From: Planctomycetota bacterium
GTDB lineage: Bacteria; Planctomycetota; Phycisphaerae; WQYP01
NCBI GenBank assembly: GCA_021828925.1
Contig: JAJZCT010000257.1
Span: 1 to 5,672, forward strand
Reading direction: 5' to 3'
DNA length: 5,672 bases
In this document: positions 1 to 5,672 of the stretch, in pieces
Layout: every line of letters starts with the position of its first letter
Position numbering within the stretch: position 1 is the stretch's first letter
The notes under the pieces: model-generated
The model's database searches: none
The model's input: only the letters and a program-made list of their open reading frames with translations
What the model was told of the DNA's origin: nothing
Program-made: the position numbers and the translations under genes

Positions 1-897
1 CAATTAGCCAAATGCATGGGCGTTAAGACTCAGACCAGATTACGCGCGTTGGAGGCAAGCCAGAACGTTGACTTGCAAACTTTTTCACCGGCAGGAGTTG
101 CGCCCAGCGAAATATTAAAAACGCACACGTTGGCCGGATGGGCACAACGTGATGATCTGGCGATAGAATATTGTGCTTTGTTGAATTTGGCTCGGCGGCA
201 TGAAGAGGCGTTGGCCATTTTAACGCATCGACATTTTCAACCTTGGGAAGGGGGCGAGGGCCGCGTATTGGAGCAATTCGTCCGGGCGAATTGCAGTCTG
301 GGTCGTGATTTATTGCGACAGGGAAAAGCGTCCGAAGCATTAGAATATTTTCAATCGGCGCTAAAGCCGCCGGAAACGCTTGGTGAAGCCCGGCATCCGC
401 TGGCGAATTGCAGCGACATTTATTTTTATCTGGGCCGGACGTATGCCGCACTTGGCCAAAAGGCGCAAGCCAGGCAATGGTGGCGTCGTGCAGCGACCGC
501 CCGCGGTGATTTCCATCAGATGGCGGTAACTCAATACTCCGAAATGACGCTTTACACGATTCTGGCATTGCGGGAACTGGGGAAAATGCCGACGGCAGGA
601 AAGCTCATCCGTGCTGTATCGGCCTACGCAAAACAATTAGAACGTGTCCCCGCGAAGATTGATTATTTCGCAACCTCATTACCTGCCTTATTACTTTTTG
701 AAGCCAATATGCAGGCGCAACAGAAAAATACTGCTCAATTTTTTCAGGCGCAAATGCAATTCGCGCAGGGAAAAATTAACGCCTCCGCAAAACTGCTGAC
801 GAAGATTTTACGAGCGGACCCCAGTTATGCTCCGGCTTCGGAATTACTGGCGGAAACAAAGCAATACGGATTCGTTACCGGTAAACTTAAGTCGTAG
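1..897 (+). CDS. DUF5107/TPR domain protein, C-terminal part (5' partial)
   Basis: The frame is open to the first base of the window, with no stop before the ATG at 16, so this is almost certainly the last 298 codons of a longer gene starting upstream. The visible part is a helical tetratricopeptide-type region with the signature I associate with the C-terminal half of DUF5107 proteins (commonly around 1000 residues): RDDLAIEYCALLN, then HFQPWEGGEG, then GEARHPLANCSDIYFYLGR, then SEMTLYTILALRELG and IDYFATSLPALLLFE. TPR-like helix pairs are visible in SEALEYFQSAL, AALGQKAQARQWWRRA and INASAKLLTKILRADPSYAPA. The N-terminal DUF5107 beta-sandwich would lie off the left edge. Biochemical function is unknown; the family frequently neighbours sugar transporters and glycosidases, as here, so a role in carbohydrate use is inferred. 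It ends 50 bp before the preferred porter start, compatible with one operon. A separate small gene starting at ATG 16 is possible but unlikely, since no ribosome binding site precedes it and homology-like sequence starts soon after. Confidence 0.85.
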   Translation, partial: QLAKCMGVKTQTRLRALEASQNVDLQTFSPAGVAPSEILKTHTLAGWAQRDDLAIEYCALLNLARRHEEALAILTHRHFQPWEGGEGRVLEQFVRANCSLGRDLLRQGKASEALEYFQSALKPPETLGEARHPLANCSDIYFYLGRTYAALGQKAQARQWWRRAATARGDFHQMAVTQYSEMTLYTILALRELGKMPTAGKLIRAVSAYAKQLERVPAKIDYFATSLPALLLFEANMQAQQKNTAQFFQAQMQFAQGKINASAKLLTKILRADPSYAPASELLAETKQYGFVTGKLKS

Positions 898-917
898 CGG
901 GTCCGAAATTCTTCAGG

Positions 918-937
918 TTTTGCCCGTATAGGCAAAA
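918..937 (+). promoter_or_regulatory. Perfect RNA hairpin overlapping the porter ribosome binding site
   Basis: TTTTGCC (918-924) and GGCAAAA (931-937) are perfect reverse complements separated by the six-base loop CGTATA. The right arm includes the AAAA of the AAAAGGA ribosome binding site at 934-940, so the folded RNA would partly hide the site. No T-run follows the stem, so it does not look like a standard intrinsic terminator. It could instead be a translational control hairpin, an RNA processing site between two operon genes, or an inverted-repeat protein-binding site. The structure is seen directly; any regulatory role is inference. Confidence 0.45.
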
Positions 938-940
938 GGA
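934..940 (+). promoter_or_regulatory. Ribosome binding site that favours the 948 start of the sugar porter
   Basis: AAAAGGA ends at 940. It is one base from the ATG at 942 but seven bases from the ATG at 948, which is normal Shine-Dalgarno spacing. This makes 948 the better start and shortens the protein by two residues (Met-Thr). The site lies partly inside the right arm of the hairpin at 918-937. Confidence 0.6.
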
Positions 941-947
941 AATGACG

Positions 948-2360
948 ATGCAGAGTGAGTCGGTGCCGAAGGAATCTGTAAAAGTTCGTCTGAGCTACGT
1001 CATTTGCATTGCATCTGTGGCGGCGTTGGGAGGGCTACTTTTTGGCTACGATTGGGTAGTAATAAGCGGAGCCAAGCCATTTTTTGTGCCGCATTTTCAT
1101 CTTGTAAATGCCAATACCATTGGCTGGGCGATGTCCTGTGCGCTGCTGGGTGCGTTGGCGGGGGCGCTGACGACCGGCTGGCTGACCGATAAGTTTGGGC
1201 GAAAGAAACTCCTGGCCGTAGCGGGGCTGCTTTTTGCCATTTCCTCAATTTTAACCGGCTGGGCACCAAGCTTCGTCTGGTTCGCTTTTTGGCGCATTAT
1301 TGGCGGTGTGGCCATTGGCATGGCCTCGAATCTGTCACCGCTCTATATTGCCGAAGTTTCTCCGGCACCCGTGCGCGGACGTTTGGTTGCTCTGAATCAG
1401 TTGACTATCGTCATCGGTATTCTGCTGGCGGATATGGTCAATTGGTTGATTGCCCAGCCCATTTCAGCCCGCGCGACTTCCGCCATGATTGCAGCATCGT
1501 GGGATGGGCGAATCGGCTGGCGGTGGATGTTCACGGCCGTGGCGATACCGTCCCTGATATTTCTGGTGGGGGCCTTGATGATTCCCGAAAGCCCGCGCTG
1601 GCTGGCCAAGCAGGGACACCTTGCGCGTGCTAGAACAATTCTTGCACGCATCGGCGGAGAATCTCACGCAGACTATGAAATATCCGCTATTCAAGCGACT
1701 TTGCTTGGCGAGAAAATCGGGCGGGTGAAACTTTCGGACTTACTGTCTCCGAGAGTATTGAAAATTATAGGTATTGGCGTGTTGCTGGCGGTATTTCAGC
1801 AGTGGTGCGGAATCAATGTTATTTTCAGTTATGCCCAGAATATCTTTCACTCCGCCGGTTACCACGTCAACGGAGTACTATTTGATATTGTTATCACCGG
1901 CGCGGTAAATTTAATATTTACGCTGGTGGCCATGGGATTGGTGGATCGCCTTGGCCGTCGGCCGCTGATGCTTATCGGTGCCGGCGGGTTGGTTGTCACG
2001 CACACCCTGCTCGGATTCGCATACTATAAACATATTGACGGCCTGCCGATAGTGATTTTGGTCATGGCGGCCATTGCGTGTTATGCCATGACGCTCGCAC
2101 CGATCACCTGGGTTCTCATATCCGAGATTTTCCCCAATCGCATTCGCGGCACCGCCCTTTCAATCGCGGTCTCCGCTTTATGGATCGCCGATTTTGTTTT
2201 GACCCAAACATTTCCTGCTTTGAAAGCTGCCATCGGCACCGCAGGGGCCTTCTGGCTCTACGCTGTCATTTGCGCTGCGGGATTTGCTTTTGTGCTCTCT
2301 GCCGTGCCGGAAACCAAAGGCAAATCGCTTGAAGAATTGGAAAAAAATATGTTCACGTAA
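948..2360 (+). CDS. MFS sugar porter (XylE/GLUT-type sugar:H+ symporter)
   Basis: Full-length (470 residues) 12-helix inner-membrane transporter of the sugar porter family, predicted to import a monosaccharide, probably with protons. Hallmarks in order, numbered from the 948 start: GGLLFGYD (28-35) and VISGA in helix 1; DKFGRKK (81-87) in the loop after helix 2; PLYIAEVSP (131-139) followed by VRGR; NQ with Gln151 in helix 5; PESPRWL (213-219) before the central cytoplasmic loop; QQWCGIN (284-290) in helix 7; DRLGRR (333-338) in the loop after helix 8; ITWVLISEIFP with Trp388 (386-396) in helix 10; C-terminal PETKG (454-458). Residues matching the XylE sugar-binding Gln168, Gln288, Gln289, Asn294 and Trp392 are present, so it should be functional. 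The extracytoplasmic loop before GWRWMF (about 168-188) is longer than in XylE. Exact sugar is undetermined: glucose, xylose, galactose or arabinose porters share these motifs. Start 948 is chosen on ribosome-binding-site spacing; 942 is the alternative. It lies between DUF5107 and GH3 genes, fitting a sugar-use locus. Confidence 0.93.
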   Translation: MQSESVPKESVKVRLSYVICIASVAALGGLLFGYDWVVISGAKPFFVPHFHLVNANTIGWAMSCALLGALAGALTTGWLTDKFGRKKLLAVAGLLFAISSILTGWAPSFVWFAFWRIIGGVAIGMASNLSPLYIAEVSPAPVRGRLVALNQLTIVIGILLADMVNWLIAQPISARATSAMIAASWDGRIGWRWMFTAVAIPSLIFLVGALMIPESPRWLAKQGHLARARTILARIGGESHADYEISAIQATLLGEKIGRVKLSDLLSPRVLKIIGIGVLLAVFQQWCGINVIFSYAQNIFHSAGYHVNGVLFDIVITGAVNLIFTLVAMGLVDRLGRRPLMLIGAGGLVVTHTLLGFAYYKHIDGLPIVILVMAAIACYAMTLAPITWVLISEIFPNRIRGTALSIAVSALWIADFVLTQTFPALKAAIGTAGAFWLYAVICAAGFAFVLSAVPETKGKSLEELEKNMFT

Positions 2361-2492
2361 TACCCTCCATGCAGCAAGCTTATTGCACCCGGTAAATCAA
2401 TGGGACCCGTATAAACCGTTGAGGATGCTGAGCTATGACGGAACCCAACGAAAAAGGAATCTTGATAGAAACCAATGCGGAAACAGTTTTAT

Positions 2493-2521
2493 TTGAAATT
2501 TTGTTCGGTTTCGGTCATATT
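2493..2521 (+). promoter_or_regulatory. Candidate sigma70-like promoter for the GH3 gene
   Basis: TTGAAA (2493-2498, five of six matches to the -35 consensus) is followed by a 17-base spacer and CATATT (2516-2521, four of six matches to the -10 consensus). Transcription would begin near 2528, about 70 bases upstream of the preferred GH3 start at 2597. If real, the in-frame ATG at 2435 would be upstream of transcription and not used. This is a match by eye in a phylum whose promoters may differ, so it is tentative. Confidence 0.3.
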
Positions 2522-2584
2522 GTGGCCCACGCGGGTGAGAACGCCACTGGCTCGCAACTTTTAATTCTTGTTAAACCCTTCTTC

Positions 2585-2589
2585 AGGAG
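2585..2589 (+). promoter_or_regulatory. Ribosome binding site that decides the GH3 start
   Basis: AGGAG lies seven bases before the ATG at 2597, an ideal Shine-Dalgarno arrangement. The more upstream in-frame ATG at 2435 has no comparable purine-rich site. The protein starting at 2597 begins with Met-Leu-Arg-Lys-Lys and runs into a signal peptide, which supports this choice. Confidence 0.75.
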
Positions 2590-2596
2590 TATCAGG

Positions 2597-5176
2597 ATGT
2601 TGCGCAAAAAGTTTGGAACCGCTTCCGGTAAATCCAATTCTGGAAATCTGCGACCATTCATGCACGGCGCTGCAGTGTGCCTGTTCGTGGCGGCCGGTGC
2701 GGCGTGTACGGCTCAGGCCGGCGAATATATCCCGGTTAAGCTTTCCCCCAAACAAGTTGATGCCAAAGCCAATGCGCTGCTCAAGCAGATGACGCTGCGG
2801 GAAAAAGTCCGCATGATGGCGTTTGAAAACATCCTCGACGTTCCCGGTGTCGAGCGCCTGCACATTCCAACATTGGTCATGAGTGATGCATCCTTAGGCG
2901 TACGCCGATTTGGAGCTTCAACTGCTTATCCGGCCTCCGCAGCTCTCGCGTCAACATGGAACCGCAAGCTGGCATTTTTAGAAGGCCGGCAGATCGGCAG
3001 TGACTGCCGGGCACGCGGCGTGCATGTTATTTTCGGGCCGGGCGTGAATATCGTCCGCGAGCCGCAAAACGGCCGAAATTTTGAATACCTCGGTGAAGAC
3101 CCGTATCTCGCCGGACAAATCGCGGCACCTTGGATCAGGGGAGTGCAATCGCAGGGAGTCGCCGCCTGTGCTAAACATTATGTTGCCAACGAACAGGAAA
3201 CGGATCGCATTGATATTAATGAAATTATCAGTAAACGGGCTATGGAGGAAATTTATCTTCCGCCATTCCGGGCGGCGGTGCGGCAGGGAGATGTCTGGTC
3301 TATCATGGCGGCGTATGATCAGGTCAATGGCGTATACTGCACCGCCAGCAAATACCTGCTCACGGATGTCCTGCGCAAACATTGGGGATTTAAGGGTGTA
3401 TTAATGTCCGATTGGGGTGCTTCGCACGCCACACTGGGGCCTCTGAAAGCAGGCATGGATATGGAAATGCACCGCCCGATTTTTTACAATATGCTCACCA
3501 TTCCGCCCTTGCTTAAATCCGGCAAGCTTCATTTGTCAAATATTAATCAGCATGTCCGCCGGACATTACGCATGATGGTGGCGTTGAACTTTCTGAATCG
3601 TCCGCAAACCAAGAAGGGCATTCCGCTGAATAATCCCGTCAGTGCTGCCGCCGCAATGAAAGTGGCCGCTCAAGGCACCATTCTGCTGCGAAACAAGGAC
3701 CGCTTTCTGCCACTGAATAAGACGGTCATAAAACACATCGTCGTGCTGGGACCTATGGCGTCGCCCGCCGTTACCACCGGCGGCGGCAGCGCCTACGTCA
3801 TTCCGATCAGCACGCCTGTGAGCATGTTGGCGGCGGTGAAACACGCGGCGGGATCGCAGGTGAAAGTAACCTACATTCCGTATATCGGCCAGGGGAAAGC
3901 ATACTGGACCCAGAATGATTTTTATGCCCCGGACGGCAAACCTGGCGCAGAGATTAGCATTCTGGCTGCTAAATCAACATCTGTGCCACCTATGGTGCAT
4001 GATGTCAAAAGTTTGAATTTAAGCTGGGAACATCCCGGCGAATTACCCCGCCACGTTGGCCCCGGATTTAGCGCACAATGGGTGACCGAAATTAAGCCGC
4101 CAGAGACCGGCGATTACATGCTGAAGTTTTTCTGCAATAACGGCGATGCCGAAGCCTTTCTGAATAAGAAAAAAATTATTGAACAGTGGCGTCCCCGTCC
4201 CGTCATTGCTTTCATGGATGATTATCATTTTGTTAAGGGGCATACTTATCAATTGATTATTCAGATGCAGCCCAATGTAGGCCCCGGCGAAATGAAAGTC
4301 GGCCTGCATCGCCTTCGCCACCCATTCTTAAACTCTCAACAGCGCCGAGAAATTAAATCCGCGGATGCCGTTATTACCTGCGTTGGATATGGTCCGCGCC
4401 TTGAACATGAGGATTTTGACCGCAGCTATCATCTGCCATCCGCACAGGGGCGTTACATTCGGGACGTTGCAAAACTTAATCCGCATCAGGTGGTGGTTGT
4501 CAACGCCGGTGGGGGCGTGGCAATGAGCCGTTGGATTCATAAAATCGCGGGCCTTGTTTATGCGTGGTATCCCGGTGAAAACGGCAATACGGCCGTGGCC
4601 GATATTATTTTTGGAAAAATTAATCCCAGCGGCCGCCTGCCGGATACCTTTGCCCGCAATTGGCGGCAGCAGCCGGCGTACGGCCATTATCCCGGCCATG
4701 ATATTTACGGCCTGCACCCGGAAGTGCATTTTTCCGAGGGAATTTATGTCGGATATCGCTGGTATGATAAAAAGGATATTTCTCCGCGATATTGCTTCGG
4801 CTTCGGATTATCCTACACAACATTCTCGATCGGAAATCTGCATATTTCCGCGCTGGGTAACGGGAAAGCCCGAACGGTCACAGTTACCGCCAGAGTAACC
4901 AATACCGGCAAGCGAACCGGTGCGGAAGTGGTGCAGTTATATATTCGACCGCAGGAGGATCGCTCGGATCGATGTGTGCAAACGCTCAAAGGTTTCAGCC
5001 GGGTGAATCTCAAACCGGGCCAGACCAAGACCGTGACCATGAAATTGGATTGGCGTGATTTTGCGTATTTTGATACCAAGGCTGATCAATGGGCCGTACC
5101 CGCCGGCAAATATCAGATAGCCGTGGGATACAACAGCCGCGATATTGCCGCTACCGGATTGGTGTTTATGCCGTAA
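2597..5176 (+). CDS. Secreted glycoside hydrolase family 3 enzyme with PA14 insertion (beta-glucosidase/beta-xylosidase type)
   Basis: An 859-residue retaining exo-glycosidase predicted to remove terminal beta-linked sugars outside the cytoplasm. Numbering is from the 2597 start. Residues 1-41 form a signal peptide: basic MLRKK, a long n-region, hydrophobic AAVCLFVAAGAAC, probable cleavage after AQA. The GH3 barrel domain (about 47-325) has the sugar-binding Asp97 in MSDASLGVR, NGRNFEYLGEDP (158-169), Lys193-His194 in AKHYVAN, and nucleophile Asp272 in LMSDWGA. The second GH3 domain starts near 357 (GTILLRN) and is interrupted by a PA14-like beta domain (about 436-573, including PPETGDYMLKFFCNNGDAEAFL). 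It resumes with the likely acid/base Glu605 in EHEDFDR, then WYPGENGN (657-664) and NPSGRLP. FGFGLSYTTF (734-743) precedes a fibronectin-III-like domain (about 758-854, ARVTNTGKRTGAEVVQLYI). All catalytic residues appear present, so it should be active. Substrate (glucoside, xyloside or other) cannot be read from sequence. An upstream in-frame ATG at 2435 would add 54 residues that bury the signal peptide, so it is disfavoured. The preceding sugar porter could import the product. Confidence 0.93.
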   Translation: MLRKKFGTASGKSNSGNLRPFMHGAAVCLFVAAGAACTAQAGEYIPVKLSPKQVDAKANALLKQMTLREKVRMMAFENILDVPGVERLHIPTLVMSDASLGVRRFGASTAYPASAALASTWNRKLAFLEGRQIGSDCRARGVHVIFGPGVNIVREPQNGRNFEYLGEDPYLAGQIAAPWIRGVQSQGVAACAKHYVANEQETDRIDINEIISKRAMEEIYLPPFRAAVRQGDVWSIMAAYDQVNGVYCTASKYLLTDVLRKHWGFKGVLMSDWGASHATLGPLKAGMDMEMHRPIFYNMLTIPPLLKSGKLHLSNINQHVRRTLRMMVALNFLNRPQTKKGIPLNNPVSAAAAMKVAAQGTILLRNKDRFLPLNKTVIKHIVVLGPMASPAVTTGGGSAYVIPISTPVSMLAAVKHAAGSQVKVTYIPYIGQGKAYWTQNDFYAPDGKPGAEISILAAKSTSVPPMVHDVKSLNLSWEHPGELPRHVGPGFSAQWVTEIKPPETGDYMLKFFCNNGDAEAFLNKKKIIEQWRPRPVIAFMDDYHFVKGHTYQLIIQMQPNVGPGEMKVGLHRLRHPFLNSQQRREIKSADAVITCVGYGPRLEHEDFDRSYHLPSAQGRYIRDVAKLNPHQVVVVNAGGGVAMSRWIHKIAGLVYAWYPGENGNTAVADIIFGKINPSGRLPDTFARNWRQQPAYGHYPGHDIYGLHPEVHFSEGIYVGYRWYDKKDISPRYCFGFGLSYTTFSIGNLHISALGNGKARTVTVTARVTNTGKRTGAEVVQLYIRPQEDRSDRCVQTLKGFSRVNLKPGQTKTVTMKLDWRDFAYFDTKADQWAVPAGKYQIAVGYNSRDIAATGLVFMP

Positions 5177-5239
5177 CTGGAAAATATTTACATCTGTCGG
5201 TTGGTTTCAGCTTAGGCGTGCGGTAAACTCTGGTGGTCG

Positions 5240-5262
5240 TGATCGCACCCTTGGAGCGATCA
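5240..5262 (+). repeat. Inverted repeat between the GH3 and antiporter genes
   Basis: TGATCGC (5240-5246) and GCGATCA (5256-5262) are perfect 7-bp reverse complements around the nine-base loop ACCCTTGGA. It lies 63 bp after the GH3 stop and 58 bp before the antiporter start. No T-run follows on either strand, so it is not a typical intrinsic terminator. It could be a protein-binding site or a leader RNA hairpin. The rest of 5177-5320 shows no convincing gene; a weak promoter-like pair, TTGGTT (5201) and TAAACT (5224) with 17-base spacing, is all I can point to. Confidence 0.4.
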
Positions 5263-5307
5263 GACTATGTTGCCGGGGCAGGATCTCTGGTGTGGAAAAA
5301 GCGACCC

Positions 5308-5314
5308 GAGGTGG
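5308..5314 (+). promoter_or_regulatory. Ribosome binding site of the antiporter gene
   Basis: GAGGTGG is a strong match to the Shine-Dalgarno sequence and ends six bases before the ATG at 5321. It supports that start over the in-frame ATG at 5267, whose extra residues (MLPGQDLWCG...) look unlike the family's N-terminus and lack such a site. Confidence 0.65.
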
Positions 5315-5320
5315 CGTATT

Positions 5321-5672
5321 ATGCACCCAATTTTACAATTACTGGTACAGATCGCAGTTATTCTGCTGACCGCCCGCGTGGTAGGAAAAATCATGCTATG
5401 GATTGGTCAGCCGCGTGTGGTGGGGGAGATGCTTGGCGGCATTATTTTAGGGCCGTCAGTATTGGGCCTGCTGTATCATGGCGCCGTGCTGGCCATGCTG
5501 TTTCCTGTGCATAAGGGAGCCGATCCATACCCATATCTTAATGTATTAAGTCAGATCGGCGTCGTGTTATTCATGTTCCTTGTAGGATTGGAACTGGACA
5601 TGAAACTGCTGCGCAATCAGGGCAAAGCCCTGATAATCACCGGCGGAACCAGCGTCGCCGGCCCGCTGACAT
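5321..5672 (+). CDS. KefB/CPA2-type monovalent cation:proton antiporter, N-terminal part (3' partial)
   Basis: The frame from 5321 stays open to the window edge, giving the first 117 codons of a protein whose family is usually about 400-650 residues. It begins with a hydrophobic helix (LLVQIAVILLTARVVGKIM). Then come the family signature GQPRVVGEMLGGIILGP (29-45) followed by SVLG, and a third segment, LSQIGVVLFMFLVGLELD (76-93). These are typical of the Na+(K+)/H+ exchanger domain of the CPA2 family (KefB/KefC, NapA, GerN types), inner-membrane antiporters swapping protons for K+ or Na+. The ion, and whether there is a C-terminal RCK/TrkA-N nucleotide-binding domain, cannot be seen because the gene is cut off. 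The strong GAGGTGG ribosome binding site supports this start. It lies 144 bp downstream of GH3 in the same direction; a functional link to sugar use is not evident. Confidence 0.9.
   Translation, partial: MHPILQLLVQIAVILLTARVVGKIMLWIGQPRVVGEMLGGIILGPSVLGLLYHGAVLAMLFPVHKGADPYPYLNVLSQIGVVLFMFLVGLELDMKLLRNQGKALIITGGTSVAGPLT

Noticed and set aside
23..568. 181-codon open frame on the minus strand opposite the DUF5107 gene
   Set aside because: It lies antisense to a clearly family-like protein. Its translation is rich in His, Pro and Arg with no recognisable motif, typical of a shadow frame.
909..917. TTCTTCAGG repeated at 2579-2587, both upstream of genes
   Set aside because: A nine-base match whose second copy is partly the GH3 ribosome binding site. 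The two copies sit at different distances from their starts, so chance is the simplest explanation.
2078..2332. 84-codon plus-strand frame inside the sugar porter gene
   Set aside because: It overlaps the conserved WVLISEIFP region of the porter in another frame, and its His/Arg/Cys-rich translation has no family features.
2374..2386. GCAA-GCTTA-TTGC stem just after the sugar porter stop as a terminator
   Set aside because: The stem is only four base pairs, is not GC-rich and is not followed by a T-run.
2672..2707. Lipoprotein signal peptide in the GH3 protein, because a cysteine follows FVAAGAA
   Set aside because: The residues before the cysteine do not fit the lipobox (no Leu or similar at -3), and an AQA signal peptidase I site follows directly.
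5271..5280. TGCC-GG-GGCA short palindrome before the antiporter
   Set aside because: A two-base loop cannot close a hairpin well, and a four-base arm is expected by chance.
1..5672. Mobile element, CRISPR array, tRNA or phage-type system
   Set aside because: No transposase or integrase motifs, no terminal repeats, no regularly spaced direct repeats and no tRNA-like fold seen. The four genes cover nearly all of the window.

Overview
The window reads as an ordinary bacterial chromosomal stretch with four consecutive plus-strand genes and short gaps. It looks like a carbohydrate uptake and degradation locus followed by an ion/proton antiporter. From the left: the C-terminal part of a DUF5107/TPR protein (1-897, entering from outside the window), a 12-helix MFS sugar porter (948-2360), a secreted glycoside hydrolase family 3 enzyme with an inserted PA14-like domain (2597-5176), and the first 117 codons of a KefB/CPA2-type monovalent cation:proton antiporter (from 5321, running off the right edge). 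No RNA genes, mobile elements, CRISPR arrays or attachment sites are visible.

The host cannot be fixed from sequence alone. Base composition is middling, judged by eye at slightly above half G+C. The GH3 subfamily, the sugar porter with a long loop ending in a SWDG..GWRWMF motif, the long n-region in the GH3 signal peptide and the DUF5107 partner together resemble polysaccharide-degrading Planctomycetota (Phycisphaerae-like), Verrucomicrobiota or Acidobacteriota. This is recall-based inference, not a search result.

Proposed logic: the GH3 enzyme is exported and releases sugars from the non-reducing ends of beta-linked oligosaccharides, and the MFS porter imports the monosaccharide, probably by proton symport. 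DUF5107 proteins have no firm biochemical role but often sit in sugar loci. DUF5107 and the porter are 50 bp apart and may be one transcript. A perfect 7-bp hairpin in that gap covers the porter's ribosome binding site and is the most interesting non-coding signal here. GH3 has its own 236-bp leader with a candidate promoter. The antiporter follows after 144 bp containing a second inverted repeat and is probably a separate function.

Three translation starts need care. The best porter start is 948 rather than 942. The best GH3 start is 2597 rather than the more upstream in-frame ATG at 2435. The antiporter is open at the window edge and easily missed. I see no clear evidence of a wholly new biological system.
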